Of a DNA stretch of 64,000 nt, positions 25,199 to 41,251 are shown one piece after another (position 1 is the stretch's first letter; every line of letters starts with the position of its first letter). The notes below the pieces were generated by a model, which was not told the origin of the DNA, ran no database searches, and worked only from the letters and a program-made list of their open reading frames with translations. The position numbers were made by a program, and so were the translations under genes. The DNA is taken from assembly GCA_900177435.1 (NCBI GenBank), contig FXAI01000007.1, forward strand, positions 188,501 through 252,500. The letters run 5' to 3'. This DNA comes from Alteromonadaceae bacterium Bs31 (lineage in GTDB: Bacteria > Pseudomonadota > Gammaproteobacteria > Pseudomonadales > Cellvibrionaceae).

Positions 25199-26599
25199 AT
25201 GGCCAACCAAGCAGTTGGGCACTACAGATGGTGGATCTGTGGCCTGATTTTTTTCGCCACCACCATCAATTACCTCGATCGACAAGTACTTAGCCTGCTA
25301 TCGCCACAGTTAATGAGCGCTTACCAATGGACAAACATAGACTACGGTAACATTGTCTCCCTGTTCACCTTCGTATACGCCATTTCAATGATGGTGGCCG
25401 GACGGTTTATCGATAAGCTTGGAACAAAAAAAGGTTACATACTGGCCATCATCATCTGGTCGGTGGGGGCGGGTATCCATGCAATTGCCTACCAAATGGG
25501 TTTCGCCCTTTATCAGTTTCTTAGCTTTATAGGCCTTGCCGATATCGACAAAGAAAACGGCTTGGTCAATGGCTCCGCAGCCGTGGCTGTCTATTCCGTG
25601 GCAGGTTTCATGATTGCCAGAGCTGTACTCGCGTTTGGGGAGTCCGGGAACTTCCCCGCTGCCATCAAAGCTACCGCCGAGTACCATCCAAAAAAAGAAC
25701 GCTCCCTGGCTACCGGTATTTTTAACTCCGGCGCAAACGTTGGTGCTATTTTGGCTCCCCTGACAGTGCCAGCCATTGCCTTGCTGTGGGGCTGGCAATG
25801 GGCATTTATCGCAGTAATGTTGATTGGCTTCGTGTGGGTTGGTTTCTGGTGGGTTTGGTATGAAAAACCGGAAGATCAAAAACGACTAGGTGCCCGCGAA
25901 CTAGCCTATATAAACTCGGATGTTGATGAAGAAAGCGATGTCGAAAAAGTGGTCCACACCCCGTGGGCGAAATTACTCAGCTTTAGGCAGACCTGGGCCT
26001 TCGCCTTCGGAAAGTTTATGACCGATGGCGTGTGGTGGTTTTTCTTGTTCTGGCTACCCATTTACTTAAACGCTCAATATGGTATGGCTGCCACCGACAT
26101 AGCGATACCCATTGCCTTTATTTACACCCTTACAATGGTGGGAAGTATTGGCGGCGGCGCATTCCCCAATTTCTTTTTAAGATACGGTATGGATGTATTT
26201 AATGCTCGAAGAACCGCGATGTTTGTCATTGCATTGTTCCCACTAGTGGTTTTATTTGCGCAGCCTCTTGGCCATATTTCCTACTGGGTTCCTGTTATTT
26301 TAATTGCCATCGGAGCATCTGCGCACCAAGCCTGGTCGGCTAATATCTTCACCACAGTGTCTGATATATTCCCCAAGAATGCCGTTGCTTCCGTTGTTGG
26401 TATTGGAGGATTCGCGGGTGGAATGGGTGGCGTACTGCTGAACCAGCTAGGTGGCGTTCTATTCGATCACTTTGAACACCTTGGTAAGATCTCTGTAGGC
26501 TACTCAATTATGTTTGCGATTTGCGCGACGGCTTATATCCTCGCATGGATAGTCATGCGGATATTGGTACCAAAATACAAACCTATTACCGAGCTCTAA
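25199..26599 (+). CDS. MFS hexuronate-type transporter (ACS family), copy 2
   Basis: A 466-residue paralogue of the preceding transporter with the same family motifs: TINYLDRQVLSLLSPQL, GRFIDKLGTKKGYI and GESGNFPAAIKATAEYHPKK. It is longer because of an extra segment between helices 3 and 4 (about residues 100-125, SFIGLADIDKENGLV), which is hydrophilic in part and absent from copy 1. AGGAG lies 10 bases before the ATG. It has its own upstream region of 285 bases after the copy 1 terminator and no clear ATTGGTNNNACCAAT site, so its control may differ. It borders the tuf gene, read convergently. Confidence 0.88.
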   Translation: MANQAVGHYRWWICGLIFFATTINYLDRQVLSLLSPQLMSAYQWTNIDYGNIVSLFTFVYAISMMVAGRFIDKLGTKKGYILAIIIWSVGAGIHAIAYQMGFALYQFLSFIGLADIDKENGLVNGSAAVAVYSVAGFMIARAVLAFGESGNFPAAIKATAEYHPKKERSLATGIFNSGANVGAILAPLTVPAIALLWGWQWAFIAVMLIGFVWVGFWWVWYEKPEDQKRLGARELAYINSDVDEESDVEKVVHTPWAKLLSFRQTWAFAFGKFMTDGVWWFFLFWLPIYLNAQYGMAATDIAIPIAFIYTLTMVGSIGGGAFPNFFLRYGMDVFNARRTAMFVIALFPLVVLFAQPLGHISYWVPVILIAIGASAHQAWSANIFTTVSDIFPKNAVASVVGIGGFAGGMGGVLLNQLGGVLFDHFEHLGKISVGYSIMFAICATAYILAWIVMRILVPKYKPITEL

Positions 26600-26637
26600 G
26601 TACCTTGCAGATAGATACAGGTCTTAGTGACCATGCA

Positions 26638-26668
26638 TAAAAAAAGGCCGCAATATGCGACCTTTTTC
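26638..26668. terminator. Bidirectional terminator between transporter and tuf
   Basis: AAGGCCGCA and TGCGACCTT form the stem with one G-T type mismatch. T-runs follow on both strands (TTTTTCTC on plus, seven T on minus). It serves the convergent transporter and tuf genes. Confidence 0.85.
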
Positions 26669-26686
26669 TCTGTGAATCGCTGCTAA

Positions 26687-27910
26687 TTATTCAATTACTT
26701 TAGCAACAACACCAGCACCAACAGTACGTCCGCCTTCGCGAATTGCGAAGCGAAGGCCATCTTCCATGGCGATAGGATGGATAAGAGTAACAACCATTTT
26801 AATGTTGTCACCAGGCATTACCATTTCAACGCCCTCTGGCAATTCAACCGCACCAGTTACATCAGTAGTACGGAAATAGAATTGTGGACGATAGCCTTTG
26901 AAGAATGGAGTGTGACGTCCACCTTCATCTTTAGACAGCACGTATACTTCTGATTCGAACTTGGTGTGCGGGGTAATAGTACCTGGCTTGGCAAGAACCT
27001 GACCACGCTCTACTTCCTCACGCTTGGTACCACGAAGAAGAACACCAACGTTCTCACCTGCACGGCCCTCGTCCAGCAGCTTGCGGAACATTTCAACACC
27101 AGTACAAGTGGTTTTAGTTGTTTCTTTAATACCAACAATTTCAATCTCTTCGCCAACGGTGACGATACCGCGCTCAACACGACCGGTAACAACTGTACCA
27201 CGTCCAGAGATAGAGAATACGTCTTCGATAGGCATCAGGAATGGCTGATCAATCGCACGCTCAGGCTCAGGGATGTAGGAGTCAAGGTACTCAACCAGAG
27301 TTTTAACCGCAGTTGTACCCAGCTCATTGTCATCTTGACCGTTTAGAGCCATCAATGCAGAACCGGCAACGATTGGAGTGTCGTCTCCAGGGAATTCGTA
27401 AGTGTCGAGCAGCTCACGCAGTTCCATTTCAACCAGTTCCAACATTTCGTTGTACTCGTCAGAACCAACGCCGCCGCAGTCTTCTGCAAGAAGGTCAGCC
27501 TTGTTCAGGAATACTACGATAAAAGGTACACCTACCTGACGAGACAGCAGAATGTGCTCACGAGTCTGAGGCATTGGGCCATCAGTCGCACCACAAACAA
27601 GAATCGCGCCGTCCATCTGAGCAGCACCGGTAATCATATTCTTCACGTAGTCGGCGTGCCCTGGGCAGTCAACGTGCGCGTAGTGACGAATCGGCGAATC
27701 ATACTCAACATGAGAAGTTGCAATGGTAATACCGCGCTCACGCTCTTCCGGAGCATTATCGATACCGTCAAAAGCAACTGCTTCGCCGCCCCATACTTCC
27801 GCACAAACGCGGGTAAGAGCTGCAGTCAAGGTGGTTTTACCGTGGTCAACGTGACCAATGGTACCAACGTTTACGTGTGGTTTGTTACGTTCAAATTTTT
27901 CTTTAGCCAC
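26687..27910 (-). CDS. tuf: Elongation factor Tu
   Basis: A 407-residue GTPase delivering aminoacyl-tRNA to the ribosome. P-loop GHVDHGKT at about 19-26, switch [18 protein letters not shown] for guanine recognition and SALMAL are all present. Domains 2 and 3 are intact to the end VIE. It is the last gene of rpsL-rpsG-fusA-tuf and the only tuf in the window; the tRNA-Thr/tRNA-Trp slot near secE, which carries tufB in many gammaproteobacteria, has none. In many genomes the S10 operon follows here; in this window it does not. Confidence 0.99.
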   Translation of the reverse strand: MAKEKFERNKPHVNVGTIGHVDHGKTTLTAALTRVCAEVWGGEAVAFDGIDNAPEERERGITIATSHVEYDSPIRHYAHVDCPGHADYVKNMITGAAQMDGAILVCGATDGPMPQTREHILLSRQVGVPFIVVFLNKADLLAEDCGGVGSDEYNEMLELVEMELRELLDTYEFPGDDTPIVAGSALMALNGQDDNELGTTAVKTLVEYLDSYIPEPERAIDQPFLMPIEDVFSISGRGTVVTGRVERGIVTVGEEIEIVGIKETTKTTCTGVEMFRKLLDEGRAGENVGVLLRGTKREEVERGQVLAKPGTITPHTKFESEVYVLSKDEGGRHTPFFKGYRPQFYFRTTDVTGAVELPEGVEMVMPGDNIKMVVTLIHPIAMEDGLRFAIREGGRTVGAGVVAKVIE

Positions 27911-27969
27911 TGTTTTATTCCTCTAAATTTTTGAACTTGAATACAGTAATGGGAGTTTAGTCATCGAAG

Positions 27970-30069
27970 CTAGTTCTTTTCGATGATTTCATCCGCAATA
28001 TTTTTTGGCGCTTCAGCATAACGCTCAAACTCCATGGTGAAGGTCGCACGACCTTGAGTTGCAGAACGCAGATCAGTGGCATAACCGAACATTTCAGCCA
28101 GAGGCACCTCTGCATTTACAACTTTTCCTGAAGGGTTTTCATCCATTCCCTGAATCAAACCTCGACGACGATTGAGGTCTCCCACAACGTCACCCATGTT
28201 CTCTTCAGGTGTCACGACTTCTACCTTCATCATTGGCTCAAGCAGTACAGCACCGCCTTCCTGCGCCAATTTCTTCGTCGCCATTGAGGCAGCAATTTTA
28301 AAGGCCATTTCGCTGGAGTCAACATCGTGATACGACCCATCGTAAAGCGTTGCCTTTAAGCCCAATAGCGGGTACCCGGCAAGCACACCATTTTGCATCT
28401 GCTCGGATATACCTTTCTCAACAGCGGGGATGTATTCCTTGGGAACCGTCCCACCAACTATCTCATTAACAAACACCAAGCCTTCGGCATTGTTGTCTTC
28501 GGCTGGTTCGAACTTTATCCAAACATGGCCGAACTGACCCTTACCGCCAGACTGGCGAATAAATTTACCCTCAATGTCGAGCGTGCGCGTGATTCGTTCT
28601 CGATAGGCCACTTGTGGCTTACCGATATTTGCCTCCACGCTGAATTCTCTGCGCATTCTGTCTACCAGAATATCCAGATGTAATTCGCCCATACCGGAAA
28701 TAATTGTCTGCCCGGTCTCTTCATCTGTTTTTACCCGGAAAGACGGGTCTTCCTGAGCCAGTTTGCTCAGTGCAATTCCCATTTTTTCCTGGTCTGCCTG
28801 AGAGCGAGGCTCCACCGCAACCGATATTACCGGCTCTGGGAACTCCATACGCTCCAGTACAATTTTGCCCTGATCAGAACAAAGCGTGTCGCCGGTAGTG
28901 ACATCCTTCAGGCCAATAGCCGCTGCGATGTCCCCCGCCAACACTTCTTTTATTTCTTCTCGGCTGTTGGCGTGCATTTGCACCATGCGGCCAACACGTT
29001 CTTTTTTCTGCTTTACCGAATTGTATACCGCTGTTCCACTTTCCAGTTTTCCGGAATAAACACGAAAAAAAGTTAAAGTGCCCACAAAAGGGTCGGTGGC
29101 GATCTTAAAAGCCAACGCCGAGAATGGTTCGCTGTCGTCCGCTTCTCTGGTCGCTATCGTCTCACCATCTTCCAATGTGCCTTCAATAGCTTTTACTTCG
29201 GTCGGCGCAGGTAGATATTCAATTACCGCATCCAGAACCGCCTGAACGCCCTTGTTCTTAAAGGCCGAGCCCCCAAGTACCGGTACTATTTCGTTGGCAA
29301 GTGTTCTTGCGCGAATGCCCGACTTAATCTCATCCTCGCTGAGCTCAACGCCTTCGAGGTATTTATTCATCAACTCATCGTTGGCTTCAGCAGCAGCTTC
29401 CACCAATTGCTCGCGCATCTCCTCGCACAGACCTCTAATATCTTCAGGTACTTCGGCGTAGTCAAAGGTCATCCCCTGATCACCTTCGTTCCAGCGAATG
29501 GCTTTCATCTTAACGAGGTCAACTACACCTTTAAAATCTTCTTCTGCACCGATGGTCATTTGTAGCGGAACAGCATTTGCGCCTAAGCGCTCCCCAAGCT
29601 GGTCAACAACCATCTGGAAATCAGCTCCCGCGCGATCCATTTTGTTTACAAACACCATGCGAGGGACTTCGTACTTGTTGGCCTGACGCCATACAGTCTC
29701 TGTCTGAGGCTGCACGCCCGAAGAGCCACACAAGACGACGACTGCAGCATCCAATACACGCAGGGAACGCTCAACCTCAATGGTAAAATCCACGTGCCCG
29801 GGAGTATCAATAATATTGATACGATGCTGATCAAACTGCTGCTGCATACCCGCCCAAAAACAAGTGGTCGCTGCAGACGTAATTGTTATGCCCCGCTCCT
29901 GCTCCTGCTCCATCCAATCCATAGTGGCAGCGCCATCGTGCACTTCACCAATCTTGTGGGACAGCCCGGTATAAAAAAGTACGCGTTCCGTGGTCGTTGT
30001 TTTACCCGCATCAACATGCGCACAAATACCGATGTTACGATAACGCGCGATTGGGGTTTTACGTGCCAC
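27970..30069 (-). CDS. fusA: Elongation factor G
   Basis: A 699-residue translocase GTPase. It shows P-loop AHVDAGKTT, the switch I stretch [26 protein letters not shown] and NKMDRAG. Full domain II-V sequence follows, ending IADEIIEKN. Length matches the main bacterial FusA. It is second to last in the str operon, 59 bases before tuf. Confidence 0.99.
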   Translation of the reverse strand: MARKTPIARYRNIGICAHVDAGKTTTTERVLFYTGLSHKIGEVHDGAATMDWMEQEQERGITITSAATTCFWAGMQQQFDQHRINIIDTPGHVDFTIEVERSLRVLDAAVVVLCGSSGVQPQTETVWRQANKYEVPRMVFVNKMDRAGADFQMVVDQLGERLGANAVPLQMTIGAEEDFKGVVDLVKMKAIRWNEGDQGMTFDYAEVPEDIRGLCEEMREQLVEAAAEANDELMNKYLEGVELSEDEIKSGIRARTLANEIVPVLGGSAFKNKGVQAVLDAVIEYLPAPTEVKAIEGTLEDGETIATREADDSEPFSALAFKIATDPFVGTLTFFRVYSGKLESGTAVYNSVKQKKERVGRMVQMHANSREEIKEVLAGDIAAAIGLKDVTTGDTLCSDQGKIVLERMEFPEPVISVAVEPRSQADQEKMGIALSKLAQEDPSFRVKTDEETGQTIISGMGELHLDILVDRMRREFSVEANIGKPQVAYRERITRTLDIEGKFIRQSGGKGQFGHVWIKFEPAEDNNAEGLVFVNEIVGGTVPKEYIPAVEKGISEQMQNGVLAGYPLLGLKATLYDGSYHDVDSSEMAFKIAASMATKKLAQEGGAVLLEPMMKVEVVTPEENMGDVVGDLNRRRGLIQGMDENPSGKVVNAEVPLAEMFGYATDLRSATQGRATFTMEFERYAEAPKNIADEIIEKN

Positions 30070-30157
30070 GATTGTTACTCCAATTACCGCTGGTAATCAC
30101 TATTAGTTAAAAAGCATTGTAAATTCCGCTGCGTTTTTTGCTTTATCAAAACGCTAA

Positions 30158-30180
30158 AAGGCAGCTTGTGGCTGCCTTCT
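30158..30180 (-). terminator. Hairpin between rpsG and fusA
   Basis: On the minus strand GGCAGC, a short loop and GCTGCC are followed by TTTTAGCG. It probably acts as an attenuator or processing hairpin within the str operon, not as a full stop. Confidence 0.45.
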
Positions 30181-30232
30181 GCTGCAAATACTTAAAAGTT
30201 CGCGAATGAAATTGCGAAACGCAGTAGAGGAA

Positions 30233-30703
30233 CTAGAAACGGAAGTGCGAGAACGCTTTGTTCGCTTCAGCCATACGATGCACATCTTCACGCTTTTTAA
30301 CAGCCCCGCCCTTGTTCTGGGAGGCATCAATCAACTCACCGGCCAAACGCTGAGGCATAGATTTTTCACCACGGCTGCGCGAGTACTCCACCAACCAGCG
30401 CATAGCAAGCGCTTCACGACGTGAAGGGCGAACCTCAACAGGCACCTGGTAGGTAGCACCACCAACACGGCGAGATTTAACTTCCACAAGCGGTGCAATA
30501 TTTTCCAAGGCCTCGCCAAACACTTCCAAAGGATCCTTGTTTAATTTTTCACGTACCGAGTCCAATGCACCGTAAACAATGCTTTCGGCTACGGATTTCT
30601 TACCACTTATCATTACGTGGTTCATAAATTTGGCCAAAGTCACGTTGCCAAATTTCGGATCTGGCAATACTTCGCGCTTGGCGACAACTCTTCTTCTAGG
30701 CAT
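30233..30703 (-). CDS. rpsG: 30S ribosomal protein S7
   Basis: A 156-residue primary 16S rRNA-binding protein. It starts [18 protein letters not shown] and carries the conserved [12 protein letters not shown] and [11 protein letters not shown] segments. It follows rpsL by 116 bases, the usual place for S7 translational feedback in enterics; I could not confirm that site here. Confidence 0.99.
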   Translation of the reverse strand: MPRRRVVAKREVLPDPKFGNVTLAKFMNHVMISGKKSVAESIVYGALDSVREKLNKDPLEVFGEALENIAPLVEVKSRRVGGATYQVPVEVRPSRREALAMRWLVEYSRSRGEKSMPQRLAGELIDASQNKGGAVKKREDVHRMAEANKAFSHFRF

Positions 30704-30819
30704 GCTATTAACTCACCAATTACTCTAAATTCAGGTTTACCCGGGACGTTGAGTAAATACATGTTTACTAAGGCTTAGTAAACAAACCGCCCGGCCTTAC
30801 TGGTTCAGCTTAAAAACGC

Positions 30820-31191
30820 TTACTTAGGACGCTTAGTACCGTACTTGGAACGACCCTGCTTACGGTCGCTAACACCGGACGTATCCAAAGAGCCACGAAC
30901 GGTGTGATAACGAACACCTGGCAAGTCTTTTACTCGACCGCCACGAATCAGTACTACACTGTGCTCTTGCAGGTTATGACCTTCACCACCGATGTAGGAA
31001 GAAACCTCAAAACCATTGGTCAAACGCACACGACATACTTTACGCAGTGCGGAGTTTGGTTTTTTCGGTGTGGTTGTGTACACACGGGTACATACGCCAC
31101 GACGCTGAGGACATGCTTCCAGGGCACGAACATCACTTGCCTGAACTTTGCGTTTTCTCGGCTTACGAACCAACTGGTTGATCGTTGCCAT
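30820..31191 (-). CDS. rpsL: 30S ribosomal protein S12
   Basis: A 123-residue decoding-centre protein. [16 protein letters not shown] and the [12 protein letters not shown] region carry the usual Lys residues, so it looks streptomycin sensitive. It is the first gene of the str operon, with a promoter at 31336-31364. Confidence 0.99.
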   Translation of the reverse strand: MATINQLVRKPRKRKVQASDVRALEACPQRRGVCTRVYTTTPKKPNSALRKVCRVRLTNGFEVSSYIGGEGHNLQEHSVVLIRGGRVKDLPGVRYHTVRGSLDTSGVSDRKQGRSKYGTKRPK

Positions 31192-31335
31192 TTATTAACT
31201 CCAAAAATTCGCTCTCGGCTCTATGAGCTCAAAAGCGTTAATATAAATTTTCATTAAACAAGAACCCATACTCATGTCACAAAAAGCGATATACGAGCAC
31301 GAGGGTTCTCCCCCACCATGTAATGCGGGTGGCGC

Positions 31336-31364
31336 ATTGTAATGACACCACCCACTATCGTCAA
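31336..31364 (-). promoter_or_regulatory. Promoter of the str operon (rpsL-rpsG-fusA-tuf)
   Basis: On the minus strand TTGACG (complement of 31359-31364), a spacer of exactly 17 bases, and TACAAT (complement of 31336-31341). It is a strong sigma-70 match about 145 bases before rpsL and just after the rpoC stop, so the str operon can be transcribed apart from rpoBC. Confidence 0.75.
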
Positions 31365-31401
31365 CATTTTAGCCGCAGTATAAGACCGGTTTATGCAATC
31401 C

Positions 31402-35625
<4,224 letters not shown>

Positions 35626-35704
35626 AGCTGTTCCTCCAGTGGGTGCTTATGCACAGTGGGCTGTTGTAGATACAAGCAACCCACCACCGTTTGATTTGTG
35701 AAAT

Positions 35705-38700
35705 TTATGAGTCTTGCTCAAGCTCGATGTTGATACCCAAAGAACGAATTTCTTTAACCAGTACGTTAAAGGATTCTGGCATTCCAGGCTCCATACGGTG
35801 ATCGCCATCCACGATGTTTTTATACATCTTGGTACGGCCATTTACGTCATCCGACTTAACGGTGAGCATTTCCTGCAAGGTGTAAGCGGCACCGTAAGCT
35901 TCCAGTGCCCACACTTCCATCTCACCGAAGCGCTGACCACCAAACTGAGCTTTACCACCCAGAGGCTGCTGAGTCACCAAGCTGTAGGAACCGGTAGAGC
36001 GCGCATGCATCTTGTCGTCCACCAAGTGGTTAAGCTTAAGCATGTACATGTAGCCAACGGTTACCGGGCGCATGAACTCATCGCCAGTACGACCGTCAAA
36101 GAGGGTCATCTGGCCAGAGTCTGGCATACCTGCAAGTCGCAGCAACTCCTTAATCTCACTTTCGGCAGCACCGTCGAAGGCTCGAGTAGCCATAGGCACC
36201 CCGCCACGCAGGTTGGCCGCCAACTCTAGAACCTCTTGATCACTAAAGGTGTCCAGGTCTTCAATTTTGTAGCTCTGCCCGATATCGTTGTAAATCCGGT
36301 GCAAGAACTCGCGAAGCTCTTTGATGGCACGTTGCTGCTGCAACATTTCATCAATCTTGCGACCGAGGCCTTTTGACGCCAAGCCAAGGTGCGTTTCAAG
36401 AATCTGGCCCACGTTCATACGCGATGGCACACCCAAGGGGTTCAGAACGATGTCGATGGGTTCGCCATTCTTATCGTGAGGCATATCTTCTACCGGCATA
36501 ATTACCGAGATAACACCTTTGTTACCGTGGCGGCCAGCCATTTTGTCACCCGGCTGAATGCGTCGCTTGATGGCAAGATAGACTTTAACAATCTTCAGCA
36601 CGCCTGGAGCAAGGTCATCACCGGTTTCCAGCTTGCGTTTCTTGTCTTCAAAGCGCTCATCCAGCTCTTTTCGACGCTCAGCCAGCTGTTGCTCTGCCGC
36701 ATCCAACTGCTCGTTTAATGCGTCATCGGACATACGGATTTTGAACCAGTCCTCATTAGCCAGCTCATTCAGCATCTCGTCTGTGACGGCTGCACCTTTC
36801 TTGACGTTTTTGCCACTGCTGGCTTTCTGCCCAACCAGAGCAGATCGCAAACGCGCATAGGTTGCGCCTTCAACAATACGGTACTCTTCGTTGAGATCTT
36901 TGCGAACCTGATTTAATTGCGATTTCTCAATTTCCAGAGATCGCTGATCTTTTTCCAGGCCATCGCGGGTAAAGACTTGTACATCTATTACGGTACCTTT
37001 CACACTGGAAGGCACTCGCAACGAGGTGTCTTTAACGTCGGAAGCTTTCTCCCCGAAAATCGCGCGTAACAGCTTTTCTTCAGGGGTTAATTGCGTTTCG
37101 CCTTTGGGTGTTACTTTACCCACCAGGATATCGCCAGCACCCACTTCAGCGCCCACGTATACGATGCCCGATTCATCCAGCTTCGCCAGCGCACCTTCAC
37201 CAACATTTGGAATATCCGCAGTTATTTCTTCGCTGCCCAACTTGGTGTCACGAGCGATACAGGTCAGTTCCTGAATGTGAATAGTGGTGAAACGGTCTTC
37301 CTGAACAACACGTTCGGAGACCAAGATGGAATCCTCAAAGTTGTAGCCGTTCCAGGTCATAAACGCGATGCGCATATTCTGACCCAAGGCTAATTCACCC
37401 AAGTCAACTGATGGGCCATCCGCCAGAATATCTCCACGTGCAATAGCATCCCCCGGCTTAACAATGGGACGCTGATTAATACAGGTATTCTGATTAGAGC
37501 GGGTGTATTTAATCAGGTTGTAAATATCAACACCGGCATCACCTGCTACCACTTCTTCGTTTGCGGCACGAACCACAATACGAGCAGCATCAACACTTTC
37601 AATGCGACCACCACGACGGGCAACAACACACACACCAGAGTCTCGCGCGACATTGCGCTCCATACCAGTACCCACAACAGGCTTGTCAGCTTTCAGAGTA
37701 GGCACCGCCTGACGCTGCATGTTAGAGCCCATGAGTGCACGGTTAGCATCATCGTGCTCGAGGAAGGGAATCAGGGACGCAGCCACAGAAACAACCTGCC
37801 GTGGCGACACATCCATGTACTGCACTTCCGCAGCTGGCTTTAATGTAAATTCATTTTGGTAACGTACTGACACCAGCCCCTCAACCAAATCACCAGCGTC
37901 GTCAGTTTCGGCAGATGCCTGTGCAATAACGTACTGCGCCTCGTTAATGGCAGAGAGATATTCGATTTCATCTGTTATCTTGCCATTAATCACTTTTCGG
38001 TGCGGACTTTCCAGGAAGCCATAGTTATTTGTTCGGGCATAGGTAGCCAGAGAGTTGATCAAACCAATGTTTGGACCTTCCGGCGTTTCAATAGGACATA
38101 CACGACCATAATGAGTCGGGTGAACGTCACGAACCTCAAAGCCTGCACGCTCACGCGTAAGGCCACCGGGACCGAGAGCAGAAACACGTCGTTTATGAGT
38201 AATCTCAGAAAGTGGATTGTTCTGATCCATAAATTGAGACAGCTGACTGGAGCCAAAAAACTCTTTAACCGCAGCCGCTACGGGTTTTGCATTAATCAGG
38301 TCTTGCGGCATTAAGCCTTCGCTTTCAGCCATGGATAAGCGCTCTTTAACAGCACGCTCTACACGAACCAGACCAACGCGGAATTGGTTTTCTGCCATTT
38401 CACCAACAGAGCGAACACGGCGGTTACCCAAGTGATCGATATCATCCACAACACCCTGACCATTTCGAATGTCGATCAAAGTTTTCAGGACATCAACGAT
38501 ATCTTCACGGGACAAAGTACCTTCGCCAACTTCACTATCGCGGCCCAAGCGACGATTGAACTTCATGCGACCCACTGCTGAAAGGTCATAGCGCTCTGAG
38601 CTGAAGAACAAGTTCTGGAATAAGGCTTCTGCAGACTCTTTGGTAGGCGGCTCACCAGGGCGCATCATTCGGTATATTTCAACCAAGGCTTCCAGCTCGG

Positions 38701-39790
38701 TGCGCGTTGGATCACTGCGCAGGGTATCGGATACAAATGGACCACAATCCAGCTCGTTGGTATAAAGTGTTTCGAATTCTTTAACCTTGGCTTCACGAAG
38801 ACCATCTAGAACTTCTTGGGTGATTTCAGTGTTACATTCAAACAACACTTCTCCCGTTTCCGTATCGACGATATTTGTCGCCAATGCTCGACCAACCAAG
38901 TATTCGACCGGTAAATCAAGCTCTGTCACATTAGCTTTTTCCAGCTGACGAATATGACGGGCAGTGATACGACGACCCTCTTCAATCATCACATTACCGT
39001 CAGTATCTTTAATTTCAAAGGTGGCTACGTCGCCACGCAAACGCGAAGGCACCAATTCAAGCCGGGCATTGCCTTCATCGTCAAATTTGAATTTCGATGT
39101 CTCGAAAAACATACCCAGCATTTCTTCAGCCGAGTAGCCTAATGCACGCAATAGTATCGTCGCAGGCAATTTACGGCGACGATCGATACGCACATACACT
39201 AAATCTTTAGGGTCAAACTCAAAGTCCAACCACGAGCCACGGTAAGGAATAATTCGCGCAGAATAAAGCAGCTTGCCCGACGAGTGCGTCTTACCCTTGT
39301 CGTGCTCAAAAAATACACCTGGCGAACGGTGTAGTTGCGATACGATAACTCGCTCAGTACCATTAATGACAAAGGTACCATTATCAGTCATCAAGGGAAT
39401 TTCACCCATATATACTTCTTGCTCTTTAATATCCTTGATCGCTTTGCTGGATGATTCACGATCATAAATAATCAAGCGAACCTTCACACGCAAAGGCACA
39501 GCGTAAGTGGCACCACGCAGCACACATTCACTGACATCAAAAACGGGCTTGCCCAAGGCATAGCTCACAAATTCCAGAGCAGCATTGCCAGAGTAGCTGA
39601 CAATTGGGAATACAGATTTAAAGGCTGCCTGCAGTCCAATATCCAGACGCTCCTCAGCAAGCCTGTCGGCCTGGGTAAATTTTCGATAGGAATCTAACTG
39701 GATCGCCAAAAGATAGGGGACTTCCATGACATCTGGCAATTTGCCAAAGTCCTTTCGGATACGTTTTTTCTCAGTATATGAGTGGGCCAT
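35705..39790 (-). CDS. rpoB: DNA-directed RNA polymerase subunit beta
   Basis: 1361 residues, full length. The rifampicin region reads [20 protein letters not shown] then [13 protein letters not shown], all wild-type residues. The C-terminal [20 protein letters not shown] and GRTKMYKN blocks are present. The 224-base gap after rplL holds the attenuator hairpins. Confidence 0.99.
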   Translation of the reverse strand: MAHSYTEKKRIRKDFGKLPDVMEVPYLLAIQLDSYRKFTQADRLAEERLDIGLQAAFKSVFPIVSYSGNAALEFVSYALGKPVFDVSECVLRGATYAVPLRVKVRLIIYDRESSSKAIKDIKEQEVYMGEIPLMTDNGTFVINGTERVIVSQLHRSPGVFFEHDKGKTHSSGKLLYSARIIPYRGSWLDFEFDPKDLVYVRIDRRRKLPATILLRALGYSAEEMLGMFFETSKFKFDDEGNARLELVPSRLRGDVATFEIKDTDGNVMIEEGRRITARHIRQLEKANVTELDLPVEYLVGRALATNIVDTETGEVLFECNTEITQEVLDGLREAKVKEFETLYTNELDCGPFVSDTLRSDPTRTELEALVEIYRMMRPGEPPTKESAEALFQNLFFSSERYDLSAVGRMKFNRRLGRDSEVGEGTLSREDIVDVLKTLIDIRNGQGVVDDIDHLGNRRVRSVGEMAENQFRVGLVRVERAVKERLSMAESEGLMPQDLINAKPVAAAVKEFFGSSQLSQFMDQNNPLSEITHKRRVSALGPGGLTRERAGFEVRDVHPTHYGRVCPIETPEGPNIGLINSLATYARTNNYGFLESPHRKVINGKITDEIEYLSAINEAQYVIAQASAETDDAGDLVEGLVSVRYQNEFTLKPAAEVQYMDVSPRQVVSVAASLIPFLEHDDANRALMGSNMQRQAVPTLKADKPVVGTGMERNVARDSGVCVVARRGGRIESVDAARIVVRAANEEVVAGDAGVDIYNLIKYTRSNQNTCINQRPIVKPGDAIARGDILADGPSVDLGELALGQNMRIAFMTWNGYNFEDSILVSERVVQEDRFTTIHIQELTCIARDTKLGSEEITADIPNVGEGALAKLDESGIVYVGAEVGAGDILVGKVTPKGETQLTPEEKLLRAIFGEKASDVKDTSLRVPSSVKGTVIDVQVFTRDGLEKDQRSLEIEKSQLNQVRKDLNEEYRIVEGATYARLRSALVGQKASSGKNVKKGAAVTDEMLNELANEDWFKIRMSDDALNEQLDAAEQQLAERRKELDERFEDKKRKLETGDDLAPGVLKIVKVYLAIKRRIQPGDKMAGRHGNKGVISVIMPVEDMPHDKNGEPIDIVLNPLGVPSRMNVGQILETHLGLASKGLGRKIDEMLQQQRAIKELREFLHRIYNDIGQSYKIEDLDTFSDQEVLELAANLRGGVPMATRAFDGAAESEIKELLRLAGMPDSGQMTLFDGRTGDEFMRPVTVGYMYMLKLNHLVDDKMHARSTGSYSLVTQQPLGGKAQFGGQRFGEMEVWALEAYGAAYTLQEMLTVKSDDVNGRTKMYKNIVDGDHRMEPGMPESFNVLVKEIRSLGINIELEQDS

Positions 39791-39937
39791 TAGTGTTCCT
39801 CAGCTTAAGCTTTCGCACGGAGCTTGATAATGGATAGAAAGGCCGGGTGAGCCTTTATTATTTGCCGTGTTTTACTACTTTCGCGAATATCTGAACTTAT
39901 CAGAATTCACTTCGACCATGCGTTGGTCGCAAACGGG

Positions 39938-39969
39938 AAAAGGCCAGAGGGCTAAAACCCACTGACCTT
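39938..39969 (-). terminator. rplL-rpoB attenuator hairpin
   Basis: On the minus strand AAGGTCAG ... CTGGCCTTTT forms a hairpin ending in four T then CCC. Partial termination here is the known way rpoBC expression is set below that of the ribosomal proteins in enterics. A second hairpin lies just upstream in the transcript. Confidence 0.65.
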
Positions 39970-39975
39970 CTGAAA

Positions 39976-40006
39976 ACAGAAGCACCGCCCTTAAGGCTGT
40001 GCTTCC
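39976..40006 (-). ncRNA. Hairpin in the rplL-rpoB spacer (probable processing site)
   Basis: On the minus strand GAAGCAC ... GTGCTTC encloses an inner GCC-TTAA-GGGC. It directly follows the rplL stop. In E. coli a hairpin in this spacer is cut by RNase III; that role here is inference. Confidence 0.45.
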
Positions 40007-40014
40007 AAAACAAC

Positions 40015-40398
40015 TTACTTAAGCTCGACAGATGCGCCAGCTTCTTCCAGTTGCTTTTTAGCTTCTTCAGCGTCGCCTTTAGACAACGCTTCTTTAACGG
40101 TGCCAGGTGCGCCATCCACCAAACCTTTGGCTTCTTTGAGGCCAAGACCTGTGATCGCACGAACAGCTTTAATAACGTTAACTTTCTTGTCGCCAGCAGA
40201 AGTAAGAACCACATCAAACTCGGTTTGCTCTTCAGCAGCAGCGCCACCAGCATCACCACCAGCAGCAGGTGCAGCTACAGCTACAGCAGCGGCAGCAGAT
40301 ACGCCGAATTTTTCTTCCATTGCAGCAACGAGTTCTACAACGTCCATTACGGACATTTCAGAAATTGCATTTAAGATATCTTCTTGTGAAAGAGCCAT
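40015..40398 (-). CDS. rplL: 50S ribosomal protein L7/L12
   Basis: A 127-residue stalk protein. N-terminal dimer domain ([20 protein letters not shown]), an Ala/Gly-rich hinge (about 36-56) and a C-terminal factor-binding domain ([20 protein letters not shown]) are all seen. Confidence 0.99.
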   Translation of the reverse strand: MALSQEDILNAISEMSVMDVVELVAAMEEKFGVSAAAAVAVAAPAAGGDAGGAAAEEQTEFDVVLTSAGDKKVNVIKAVRAITGLGLKEAKGLVDGAPGTVKEALSKGDAEEAKKQLEEAGASVELK

Positions 40399-40455
40399 TA
40401 CTCTATCTCCAATATTTAGTTTATTAATTAACAGGTGCAGTTAACCCTATTGAGG

Positions 40456-40986
40456 TTAAGCCGCATCTTGTTTTTGGTCGCGGACGGCCGCAACAACGCG
40501 TGTAACTTTGGTAGGTACTTCGTTGAAAGTACGAACCAACTTGGTGACTGGTGCGATCATAACGCTCGCCAATTGACCCAATGCTTGCTCCAATGTAGGC
40601 AGCTTAGCCAGGGCATCAATTTGGTTTGCATCGAGCAGCTTGCCACCCACAGAAAGCGCTTTTACTTCAAAGTCGTTTTGCTCTTTTGCAAAATCTTTAA
40701 AGAGACGCGCCGCCGCACCTGGATCTTCCATAGAAAATCCAAACAGGCTGGGGCCAACAAGTGCATCACTTACGCACTCAAAATCGGTGCCTTCAATCGC
40801 TCGCTTAGCTAAGGTGTTACGCACCACACGAAGGTGTACGCTTTGTTCCCGAGCTTGCTTACGCAAGGCATCCATTGCGCCGACCGTGACACCACGGGCA
40901 TCGGCAATCACCAGAGATAACGCATTAGAAGCAGTCTCGTTAACGTCAGCGACGATCGCTTTTTTGTCTTCGAGTCCAATAGCCAC
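40456..40986 (-). CDS. rplJ: 50S ribosomal protein L10
   Basis: A 176-residue stalk base protein that anchors L7/L12 dimers. It starts at a GTG ([14 protein letters not shown] follows) after GGAGAG. The upstream L10 leader (41078-41185) fits feedback control by the L10-L12 complex. Confidence 0.98.
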   Translation of the reverse strand: MAIGLEDKKAIVADVNETASNALSLVIADARGVTVGAMDALRKQAREQSVHLRVVRNTLAKRAIEGTDFECVSDALVGPSLFGFSMEDPGAAARLFKDFAKEQNDFEVKALSVGGKLLDANQIDALAKLPTLEQALGQLASVMIAPVTKLVRTFNEVPTKVTRVVAAVRDQKQDAA

Positions 40987-41077
40987 TATTTACTCTCCTG
41001 GATCTGAAGTTAAGAAACAAAAACCTTTCAATTTTTATTTCCGGTTTTCGGTGATCACATTCAAATCCATAAAATCT

Positions 41078-41185
41078 GAACTGGGTCACACCGTCTGCGT
41101 AGGCTTTACCGTAAAGCTCAATTAAGCTGCGGAGCAAAGTAAACGTCCTCAGCACCTACGGTCTTTGACGGCCTGCTGAACTGGG
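41078..41185 (-). ncRNA. L10 leader (ribosomal protein autoregulatory RNA)
   Basis: On the minus strand AAAGACCGTAGGTGC is followed by GCCTACGCAGACGGTG about 60 bases later. These match the conserved blocks of the E. coli rplJ leader (GACCGCAGGAG ... CCTGCGTAGACGGTGACAG) with paired compensating changes. It lies between rplA and rplJ, where L10-L12 binds its own mRNA. Confidence 0.82.
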
Positions 41186-41251
41186 TGGGCTTTTAAATAA
41201 AACGCCGCCCCGTGCAACAGACCCCAAAGTCTGTACAGCAATCAAACGAAA

